Shown here one piece after another: positions 16,079 to 23,141 of a DNA stretch of 64,000 nucleotides (its first letter is position 1; every line of letters starts with the position of its first letter). The DNA comes from JANNPJ01 sp965200525 (GTDB lineage Bacteria; Actinomycetota; Actinomycetes; Actinomycetales; Kineosporiaceae). The notes beneath the pieces are model-generated. The model did no database searches. It was not told the origin of the DNA and saw nothing but the letters and a program-made list of their open reading frames with translations. The DNA is taken from assembly GCA_965200525.1 (NCBI GenBank), contig OZ241368.1, forward strand, positions 6,448,001-6,512,000. The letters are read 5' to 3'. The translations under genes and the position numbers were made by a program.

Positions 16079-17902
16079 TCATCCGGGGTGGTTGGCCGCC
16101 TTGGCCCGGTACATCACCGAATCGGCCCGCTCGAGCAGGTGCTCGGCCGACTCGTCGTCCTCGGGCGAGGCCATGCCGACGCTGACGGTGCCCAGGATGG
16201 GCTGGCCGCGAAAGGTGTACGGCACCGCCAGCACGGCCCGCAGCCGCTCCACCAGCAACTCGTCGTAGCTTGTGAAATCCTCGCAGACAATGGCGAACTC
16301 GTCACCGCCGAGCCGTCCGATGGTGTCCTCGGTGCGGAAGTGTCCGCGCAGCCGCTCGGAGATCTGGGTCAGGATGGCGTCGCCGGCGGCGTGCCCGAAC
16401 GTGTCGTTGATCGACTTGAACTGGTCGACGTCGGCGTAGAGCACGGCCAGGCGGGTGCCGTGCCGCCGGGCCCGGGCGTGGGCCTGATCGAGGTTGTCCA
16501 GGAAGGCCCGCCGGTTGGCCAGACCGGTCAGCGGGTCGGTCAGGGCCATGGTCTGCAACTGGTGCTCGTGGGCGAGCCGATCGGTAATGTCCCGCATGAA
16601 CGCGTGGAACCGCCAGCTGCCCTGCCAGAGCGAGCGCGAGACGGTCAGCTCGACCGGGATTTCGTGACCGTCGCGGTGCTGGGCGGTGAGGTTGATCGGG
16701 TGCCGGGGCAGCCGGGCCTCCCCCGTGTCGAGGAACGCGCGCAGCCCGCCGGAATGGGCCGGCCGGTCCCGGGGCGGGATCATCAGGGTCGACACCGGCT
16801 GCCCGAGGGCCTCGTCCCGGGTCCAGCCGAGCAGCCGCGCGGCGGCGGTGTTCCAGTCGATCACCAGACCGCGATGGTCCATCCCGATGAACGCGTCGCT
16901 CGTGGTGTCGAGGATCGCCTCCTGCCGGGCGTGGTCCTCCTCGGCCTGGGCCCGACCGGTCTGGGCCCGGTCGAACAGGGCCAGGATGCCCAGCGCCATC
17001 ACGATGAACCCGATCAGCTCCAGCCAGGGGGCGCGCCGCTGGCTCGGGGTGTAGATCTTGAACAGCGACTCGTCGCCGACCGTGAACACCAGCCGCCAGG
17101 GCGTGCCCGCGATCGCCCCCGAGATGTAGTGCAGGTGCCGGCCATTCTGCTCGAAGTAGCCGTTCGACCGGCGGTCCAGCGCATTCGCCAGCGGGACCGA
17201 GACCTGCGGCAGGGTCAGGCCCATGGCCAGCTGGTTGTCCGACTCGGTGACCACCCCGCCGGCATCGACCAGGTAGACGTGCGACTGGCTGTACGAGGAG
17301 ATGGCGTTGGCGATGAACGGCTTGAGCGGGGTGTCGGTGACCGTGTAGCCACCGGCGAACACCCGCCGTCCGGAGAAGGTCTGGAACGGCACCGAGAACT
17401 CGATGACCGGCGACGTCACTCCAGGAACGGCAATGGTGGTCACCGAAGCCACTCCCTGGACAGCGGCCCGTAACGCCAGATCAGTGGTGTCCATCCGGAC
17501 CCCGATCGCGGCCGGGTTCACCGGCGAGACGGCCAGGGCCCGGCCCCGGCCGTCGAGCAGGACCGCAGTGCTGAGCTGGTTCTCCTGGGTGATCTCGTCG
17601 AACCGGGTCTGGCTGATCCGGCCGCTGAGGGTGGACGTCGCCAGCAGGTTGAGCTGCTGCAGGGTCTGCTGGACGTAGGCCTCGATGAACCGGGTCGCGG
17701 TGACGTGCCGGGTGTCGAACCGGTCGGCGATGTCCTTGCGCCGGGCCGCCTGGGAGTGCAGCACCAGGGCCACGGCGGCCACGCTGATCACCATCAGGGC
17801 GGTCACCATCAGGGCGGTGCTCCGGCGGAACCGGAACCGGCGTCCGGTCGCGGCCGGCCCCGGGCCGTGGAGGCTCGCCGAACGGCCCCGGGTTTTCGCC
17901 AC
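16079..17902 (-). CDS. Membrane diguanylate cyclase with extracellular sensor, PAS and GGDEF domains
   Basis: A 607-residue protein: a basic N-terminus, membrane helix at about 30-50, an extracellular dCache-like sensor to about 290, a second helix at about 300-320, a PAS domain (about 335-460, with a PAC segment ending MRDITDRLAHEHQLQ) and a GGDEF domain. The active-site motif GGDEF is at 532-536 and an inhibitory RxxD (RTED) sits five residues before it, so it should make c-di-GMP and be product-inhibited. The GTG at 17902 starts the frame without an obvious ribosome site. It converges on the GH20 gene with a 13-bp gap. The signal sensed is unknown. Confidence 0.9.
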   Translation of the reverse strand: MAKTRGRSASLHGPGPAATGRRFRFRRSTALMVTALMVISVAAVALVLHSQAARRKDIADRFDTRHVTATRFIEAYVQQTLQQLNLLATSTLSGRISQTRFDEITQENQLSTAVLLDGRGRALAVSPVNPAAIGVRMDTTDLALRAAVQGVASVTTIAVPGVTSPVIEFSVPFQTFSGRRVFAGGYTVTDTPLKPFIANAISSYSQSHVYLVDAGGVVTESDNQLAMGLTLPQVSVPLANALDRRSNGYFEQNGRHLHYISGAIAGTPWRLVFTVGDESLFKIYTPSQRRAPWLELIGFIVMALGILALFDRAQTGRAQAEEDHARQEAILDTTSDAFIGMDHRGLVIDWNTAAARLLGWTRDEALGQPVSTLMIPPRDRPAHSGGLRAFLDTGEARLPRHPINLTAQHRDGHEIPVELTVSRSLWQGSWRFHAFMRDITDRLAHEHQLQTMALTDPLTGLANRRAFLDNLDQAHARARRHGTRLAVLYADVDQFKSINDTFGHAAGDAILTQISERLRGHFRTEDTIGRLGGDEFAIVCEDFTSYDELLVERLRAVLAVPYTFRGQPILGTVSVGMASPEDDESAEHLLERADSVMYRAKAANHPG

Positions 17903-17978
17903 AGGTGACCATCGTCAGCGCCCGGTCCGGCCTGCAGCCGGGGCGGTGGGCACCAACCGGGTGGAGTAGCCGCCGGCC

Positions 17979-19808
17979 TCAGCCCGGCCGGTGATCTCCG
18001 GCCCGGTATCCGGCGGCCTCGGCGAGCAGGGCGGTGCCCTCGTCGGGCCGGCCGGCCGCGAAGGCGGCCTCGGCCAGGTCGGCGGCCGCCGTGGCCACCT
18101 CGGTCAGCACGTCCTCCCGGTCCGGGGCCCCCGCCGGCAGGCCGGACAGCAGCAGCCGGCCCACCGTCATCGCCCGCCGGCCGACGTCCAGGGCCGGTAC
18201 CGGGCGGCCGGACTGCAGGTGGATCACCGACAGCCGCCAGCGGGCCCGCAGCAGCTGGCGGGCCACCATCACGTCGGCCGGGTCGGCCGGGTCGGCCAGC
18301 CACAGCTGCGACAACGCGGCCTCGGCCTCGGTCAGGGCCTCGGCCGCCTCCTCGGTGCGACCGTTCAACCCGAGCTCGACGCCCAGCTCGAGCAGCTCCA
18401 CGTGCTCCCGGATCGGGCTGCGGTGCCTGCGGTTCGCGTGCGCACCGCCGCCCGGGCCGGCCCCGCCGGCGGACGAGCCCAGCGGGTCGTTCCAGGCCGG
18501 CAGGGTCCGCAGGATCTGTCCCGCTCGCCGCTCGGCCCGGCCGGCCTCGTCGCTGCGTCCCGTCCCCCGGGCCGCGCGGGCCAGCACGGTCAACGCGGTC
18601 ACGGTGGCCACCTGAACCCGCTCCGGCTCGTCGGTCGGCCGGTCCAGCAGGACGACGGCCTGATCGGCGATCAGCCGGCCGGGGCCCGGCTCTCCGGCCC
18701 GCAACCAGCTCCAGGCCAGAGCGGCCAGGGCCAGACCCCGGCGGGGTCCGTACTCCTCCGGCTCCAGCACCTCCTCGGCCTGGAGCAGGGTGACCAGCTC
18801 GGTGGCCTCCCGGACCGGCGCGGTCAGCAGTTGCGTCGTCCGGTCGTCGAGACCGACCTCGACCGCGGCCCGGACGAACAGGTACTCCAGGTCGGGCGAC
18901 TCCACCGGTTCCGGCTCGCTCTGATCCGGATCGTCGCCGTCGACCTGGGCCTCAGCCGCGGGGTCGACCGTGACGGTCCGGGTCAGCGCGTCGCGGTCGG
19001 CCAGCAGGATGTCGTGGAGCGCCTCGAAGGCCGGCCCCCGGTCGAGCACCGTCGAGGCCAGCGTGATCGCCTGCTCCAGAGCGTCCTGCGCGGCCTGCGA
19101 CTCACCGGCCAGGGCCCACAGTCGGCTGATCGCGTGCAGGGCCAGGGCCGCCTCGGTCACCTCGGCCGGGCCGTCGTCGACGTGGTCGAGCAGGACGTCG
19201 AGGATCTCGTCGCCGACCTGTGCGGCCCGCCGCAACTCGTCCGGAACCCTGCTGTCCCAGCCGTCCTCGGCCAGCCGACGAGCGTACTCCGGAGGCAACC
19301 GGGCCAGTTCGCGCAGCCGCAGTCGGGCCGCCGCCCGGCGCCCCGCCGGGCTGTCGCCGGCCCGGGTCACTGCCTGCTCGGCGGTCCTGACCGCCTGGCT
19401 GCTCTCGGCGGCCAGGCCGGCGTCGGCGAGCACACCCTCGACCACCGCGAGCCGTTCGACGAGTTCGCCGATCAGCAGGTCGAGCAGCGGGTCGCCCGCG
19501 GCGCAGCCCTCCACCAGGGAGACGGCCAGCCGCCAGCAGCGCCGGGCCGGCTCGACCGCGGCGGCGGCCCGGCCCGCCTGGGACAGCGTCCAGGCCCGGC
19601 GCCAGCAGGCCCGGGACACCCGCCGCTGCCCCGCCACCGTAACCACCGTGCGCAGGAGTGTCTCGGCCGCGTCGACCGCCTCGTTGGCGGCCCGGACCGC
19701 GGCGGCCGTGCCCGGTTCGGTCTCGGCCAGCCGGTCGGCCCGGTCCAGCAGCAGCTGCGCAGGTCTCGGATCGGGCTCGGGCGATTTGCGGCGCCGGAAA
19801 AACCCCAT
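17979..19808 (-). CDS. TPR-like helical repeat protein of unknown function
   Basis: A 609-residue, alanine- and leucine-rich soluble protein. The N-terminus MGFFRRRKSPEPDP is basic; the rest is predicted as stacked helical pairs resembling degenerate tetratricopeptide repeats (for example AARRCWRLAVSLVEG, ALEQAITLASTVLD, ALTEAEAALSQLWL). An acidic, low-complexity segment sits near residue 290. There is no signal peptide or enzyme motif. Such proteins often act as scaffolds. It lies between a diguanylate cyclase gene (77 bp downstream) and a DUF1810 gene (89 bp upstream), all on the minus strand. I do not recognise a specific family. Confidence 0.75.
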   Translation of the reverse strand: MGFFRRRKSPEPDPRPAQLLLDRADRLAETEPGTAAAVRAANEAVDAAETLLRTVVTVAGQRRVSRACWRRAWTLSQAGRAAAAVEPARRCWRLAVSLVEGCAAGDPLLDLLIGELVERLAVVEGVLADAGLAAESSQAVRTAEQAVTRAGDSPAGRRAAARLRLRELARLPPEYARRLAEDGWDSRVPDELRRAAQVGDEILDVLLDHVDDGPAEVTEAALALHAISRLWALAGESQAAQDALEQAITLASTVLDRGPAFEALHDILLADRDALTRTVTVDPAAEAQVDGDDPDQSEPEPVESPDLEYLFVRAAVEVGLDDRTTQLLTAPVREATELVTLLQAEEVLEPEEYGPRRGLALAALAWSWLRAGEPGPGRLIADQAVVLLDRPTDEPERVQVATVTALTVLARAARGTGRSDEAGRAERRAGQILRTLPAWNDPLGSSAGGAGPGGGAHANRRHRSPIREHVELLELGVELGLNGRTEEAAEALTEAEAALSQLWLADPADPADVMVARQLLRARWRLSVIHLQSGRPVPALDVGRRAMTVGRLLLSGLPAGAPDREDVLTEVATAAADLAEAAFAAGRPDEGTALLAEAAGYRAGDHRPG

Positions 19809-19897
19809 GCTGCCCCCCAGCCGTCAGCGACCGTGCGCGTACCGCCGGGCACGAACCCGACATTCAACCGTAACCGGGACCGGGCAGTCCAGAGGGT

Positions 19898-20323
19898 TCA
19901 GAGCCGGGACGTCGTGCCCGGATCGGCGGTGCCGCCGAAGTGGACCTCAATTACGTCGCGAAAGACCGGCTGGTCCGGAACGGCCGCGGCGAACAGGGTC
20001 ATCGACGACTGCAGCTTCTGAGCGTCGACGGCCCCGAAGATCTGGACCGCGCTGACGCCGGCGAGTGAGACCACCAGGTTCGCGCATTCCAGCAGCCGGG
20101 GCCCGAGCACCGGGTGGGCCAGGTAGGCCCGGGCCTCGGCCTCGCCGCTGATCGCGAACTCCCTCGACATCGGGCTCGAGCCGAGGCCGGCGATCTGTGG
20201 GAAGACAAACCACATCCAGTGGCTCTGCTTACGCCCGGCCCGCAACTCACGGACGGCGGCCGGATAGGTGCCGCCGGCGTCCTGGGCCTGCACGAAGCGC
20301 TCGAGGCGATAGCTGTCGGTCAC
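19898..20323 (-). CDS. DUF1810 family protein
   Basis: A 141-residue protein with the DUF1810 hallmark RKQSHWMWFVFPQIAGLG at about residues 31-48 and SREFAIS soon after. The family is widespread in bacteria and of unknown function (sometimes called calpastatin-like). The start is a GTG at 20323 with only a weak ribosome site. It is divergent from dhaK with a 115-bp gap. Length is normal for the family, and nothing suggests damage. Confidence 0.9.
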   Translation of the reverse strand: MTDSYRLERFVQAQDAGGTYPAAVRELRAGRKQSHWMWFVFPQIAGLGSSPMSREFAISGEAEARAYLAHPVLGPRLLECANLVVSLAGVSAVQIFGAVDAQKLQSSMTLFAAAVPDQPVFRDVIEVHFGGTADPGTTSRL

Positions 20324-20397
20324 CGCAGCAGCTTAGGGGCGCACCCGATGCTGGTGCGGGCCGAGGCCGGAGCGTATCGTCCGAGACATTCGACATT

Positions 20398-20416
20398 GCC
20401 AATTGACGCCAATTGG
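20398..20416. promoter_or_regulatory. Paired GCCAATTG motif upstream of dhaK
   Basis: GCCAATTG occurs at 20398-20405 and again at 20408-20415, exactly one helical turn apart; the second copy extends to the palindrome CCAATTGG. It is 23 bp before the dhaK start in an otherwise GC-rich gap, so it may be an operator or promoter element. This is inference from pattern only. Confidence 0.4.
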
Positions 20417-20438
20417 TGTTGATAACTGAGGAGCATCA

Positions 20439-21440
20439 ATGAAGAAGCTCATCAACGACCCGGGAGACGTCGTCTCCCAGGCCCTGATCGGGATGGCCGC
20501 GGCGCACCCCGAACTTCGCGTGGATCAGCAGAGCAAGATCATTTATCGGGCGAACGCTCCGGTGGCGGGCAAGGTCGGGCTGGTCTCCGGCGGCGGCTCG
20601 GGCCACGAACCGTTGCACGGCGGCTTCGTCGGGCTGGGCATGCTCGACGCCGCGATCGCCGGCGAGGTATTCACCTCCCCGGTACCGGACCAGATCCTCG
20701 AGGCGACCAAGAACGTCGACTCCGGGGCCGGGGTCCTGCACATCGTGAAGAACTACACCGGCGACGTGATGAACTTCGAGATGGCGGCCGAACTGGCCGC
20801 CGCCGAGACCGGGGTCGACGTGGTCGCGGTGGTGACCGACGACGACGTCGCCGTCCAGGACAGCCTCTACACCGCCGGCCGGCGCGGGGTCGGGGTGACC
20901 GTGCTGCTGGAGAAGCTGGCCGGGGCCGCGGCCGAGCAGGGCCGGCCGCTGGCCGAGGTCGCCGACGTGGCCCGCCGGGTGAATGCCCAGGGCCGCAGCA
21001 TGGGCATGGCCCTGACCTCGTGCACCGTGCCGGCCGCGGGCAAGCCCACGTTCGACCTGCCCGAGGGGGAGATGGAGATCGGGATCGGGATCCACGGCGA
21101 GCCCGGCCGGCGCCGGGTGCCCCTGGCCCCGGCCCGCGAGATCGCCGAGATGCTGCTCGAGCCGGTCCTGTCCGACCTCGATTTCGGTTCCGGCGACGGG
21201 GTGATCGCCTTCGTCAACGGGATGGGGGCCAGCCCACTGCTGGAGCTGTACCTGATGTACGGCGAGGTGGCCGCGATCCTGGACAAGGCCGGGGTGCGGG
21301 TGGTCCGCTCACTGGTCGGCCCGTACATCACCAGCCTCGACATGGCCGGTTGCTCGGTCACCCTGCTGGCCGTGGACGACGACCTGGTAAGCCTGTGGGA
21401 CGCCCCGGTGCGTACCCCCGCACTCCGCTGGGGGGTCTGA
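20439..21440 (+). CDS. dhaK: Dihydroxyacetone kinase subunit DhaK (PTS-dependent)
   Basis: A 333-residue DhaK. The substrate-binding domain has GLVSGGGSGHEPLHGGFVG near residues 46-64 and the active-site histidine H219 in GIGIHGEPG, which forms the hemiaminal with dihydroxyacetone. It binds dihydroxyacetone for phosphorylation by DhaL-bound ADP/ATP in the cytoplasm. The ATG at 20439 has TGAGGAGC eight to ten bases upstream. It heads an operon with an MDR oxidoreductase, dhaL and a DhaM-HPr-EI fusion. Length and motifs are intact. Confidence 0.95.
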   Translation: MKKLINDPGDVVSQALIGMAAAHPELRVDQQSKIIYRANAPVAGKVGLVSGGGSGHEPLHGGFVGLGMLDAAIAGEVFTSPVPDQILEATKNVDSGAGVLHIVKNYTGDVMNFEMAAELAAAETGVDVVAVVTDDDVAVQDSLYTAGRRGVGVTVLLEKLAGAAAEQGRPLAEVADVARRVNAQGRSMGMALTSCTVPAAGKPTFDLPEGEMEIGIGIHGEPGRRRVPLAPAREIAEMLLEPVLSDLDFGSGDGVIAFVNGMGASPLLELYLMYGEVAAILDKAGVRVVRSLVGPYITSLDMAGCSVTLLAVDDDLVSLWDAPVRTPALRWGV

Positions 21441-21472
21441 GGGCGGCCGATGCGAGGGCAGCAGGAGGCCTG

Positions 21473-22498
21473 ATGCGAGCAGTGACCTATGAGCACAACG
21501 GCGATTCGTCCGTGCTGCGGCTCACCGAGCGGCCGGTGCCGGAACCGGGGACCGGCCAGGTCCGGGTCCGGGTGGTCGTCTCCGGGGTGAACCCGACCGA
21601 CTGGAAGGCCCGGCAGGGCGGCACTGCGGGTACCGCGCTGCCGGAACCTCAGGTGCCGAACCAGGACGGCGCCGGCCTGGTCGACGCGGTCGGGCCGGGT
21701 GTCGGCGAGCTCAAGGTCGGCCAGGCGGTGTGGCTCTGGGACGCCGCCTGGCAGCGGGCCGATGGCACCGCCCAGGAGTACGTCGTCCTGCCGGTGGCCC
21801 AGGCCGTCGTCCTGCCGGAGGGCGAGTCGTTCGACACCGGTGCCGCTCTCGGCATCCCGGCACTGACCGCGCACCGGGCCCTGACCGCTCGCGAGGCCGG
21901 CCCGGCCCGGCTCGGCCCGGGCACCCTGACCGGCACGACCGTGCTCGTGGCCGGCGGGGCCGGGGCGGTCGGTCACGCCGCAGTGCAGCTGGCCCGCTGG
22001 GCCGGGGCCACGGTGATCACGACGATCAGCAGCGACGACAAGGCGACCCTGGCCCGGGCGGCCGGGGCCCAGCACTTGATCAACTACCGGACCGAGGACG
22101 TCGCGGCCCGGGTTCGCGAGATCGCGCCCCACGGCGTGGATCTGATCGCCGAGGTCAATCCGGACGCCAACCTGGACCTCGACGTCGACCTGCTCGCCCC
22201 CAACGGCACGATCGCCCTCTACGCGACCGTGTCGCCGGCCCCGGCGTCCATCCCGATCCGGCCGAGCATGACCAAGAACATCCGGGTCCAGTTCATTCTC
22301 ACCTACACCACGTCGCCCGAGCAGAAACGGGACGCCGTCGCCGGGGTCGCGGCCGCCCTGGCCGCCGGCGCGTTGCGGGTCGGGGCCGAGCACGGCCTGC
22401 CGATCACCCGGTTCGCGCTGGCCGACACGGCCGCCGCCCACGACGCGGTCGAGCACGGAACGGTCGGCAAGGTGCTGATCGATGTCACCGACGCCTGA
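21473..22498 (+). CDS. MDR-family NADPH:quinone reductase-like oxidoreductase inside the dha operon
   Basis: A 341-residue zeta-crystallin-type medium-chain dehydrogenase. The N-terminal catalytic domain has VVSGVNPTDWKARQGG and GAGLVDAVGPGV; the nucleotide-binding loop is VLVAGGAGAVGHAAVQLARW at about residues 160-180. Zinc-ligand cysteines are absent, so it should be an NADPH-dependent reductase of quinones or reactive carbonyls. The ATG at 21473 has AGGAGG eight bases upstream; its end overlaps upstream codons before dhaL. Its insertion between dhaK and dhaL suggests a linked role, perhaps handling methylglyoxal-like carbonyls from triose metabolism; that is a guess. Confidence 0.9.
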   Translation: MRAVTYEHNGDSSVLRLTERPVPEPGTGQVRVRVVVSGVNPTDWKARQGGTAGTALPEPQVPNQDGAGLVDAVGPGVGELKVGQAVWLWDAAWQRADGTAQEYVVLPVAQAVVLPEGESFDTGAALGIPALTAHRALTAREAGPARLGPGTLTGTTVLVAGGAGAVGHAAVQLARWAGATVITTISSDDKATLARAAGAQHLINYRTEDVAARVREIAPHGVDLIAEVNPDANLDLDVDLLAPNGTIALYATVSPAPASIPIRPSMTKNIRVQFILTYTTSPEQKRDAVAGVAAALAAGALRVGAEHGLPITRFALADTAAAHDAVEHGTVGKVLIDVTDA

Positions 22499-22511
22499 GG
22501 AGCTGATCGCA

Positions 22512-23141
22512 GTGAGCGAGAGCCTGGACGTGGCCGCGCTGACCGGCTGGATCACCCGGTTCGCGAAGGTGGTGAAGGAGAACCGCGAGGCGCTGACCGA
22601 GCTCGACTCGGCCATCGGGGACGCCGATCACGGCTCCAACCTGGACCGCGGGATGACGGCGGTGGTGGCCGGGCTGGCCGAGCAGCCCCCGGCCGACGTC
22701 GGGGCCCTGCTCAAGCAGGTCGGGATGAAGCTGGTCAGCACCGTCGGCGGGGCCAGCGGGCCGCTGTACGGCACGCTGTTCCTGCGGATGGCGACCGCGG
22801 CCGGGCCGGTCGAGCAGCTCGACGGGCCGGCCCTGGCCAAGGCCCTGCGGGCCGGGCTGGAGGGCGTCACCGCCCGGGGCAAGGCCGCTGTCGGGGACAA
22901 GACCATGCTCGACGCGCTGACCCCGGCGGTGGACTCCCTGGAGGCCGCGCTGGCCGGGTCGCGGCCGCTGGCCGAGGCGCTGTCGGCGGCGGTGAGCGCG
23001 GCCGAGGCGGGCCGGGACGCGACCGTCCCGCTGGTCGCCCGCAAGGGCCGGGCCAGCTATCTGGGCGAGCGCAGCGCCGGCCACCAGGACCCGGGCGCGA
23101 CGTCCATGACCCTGCTGCTGGCCGCCCTGCCCGAGGCATGA
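22512..23141 (+). CDS. dhaL: Dihydroxyacetone kinase subunit DhaL
   Basis: A 209-residue DhaL, the ADP-binding helical-barrel subunit that is re-phosphorylated on its nucleotide by DhaM. The magnesium-binding aspartates are in LDSAIGDADHGSNLDRG near residues 30-46, and the glycine-rich loop is STVGGASGPLYGT. I chose the GTG at 22512, preceded by GAGGAG nine bases upstream; an in-frame ATG at 22482 would add ten residues and overlap the MDR gene by 17 bases. The stop overlaps the next start as ATGA. Confidence 0.93.
   Translation: MSESLDVAALTGWITRFAKVVKENREALTELDSAIGDADHGSNLDRGMTAVVAGLAEQPPADVGALLKQVGMKLVSTVGGASGPLYGTLFLRMATAAGPVEQLDGPALAKALRAGLEGVTARGKAAVGDKTMLDALTPAVDSLEAALAGSRPLAEALSAAVSAAEAGRDATVPLVARKGRASYLGERSAGHQDPGATSMTLLLAALPEA

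Noticed and set aside
17991..20021. 676-codon plus-strand frame opposite the TPR-like and DUF1810 genes
   Set aside because: It spans two convincing minus-strand genes and has shadow composition.
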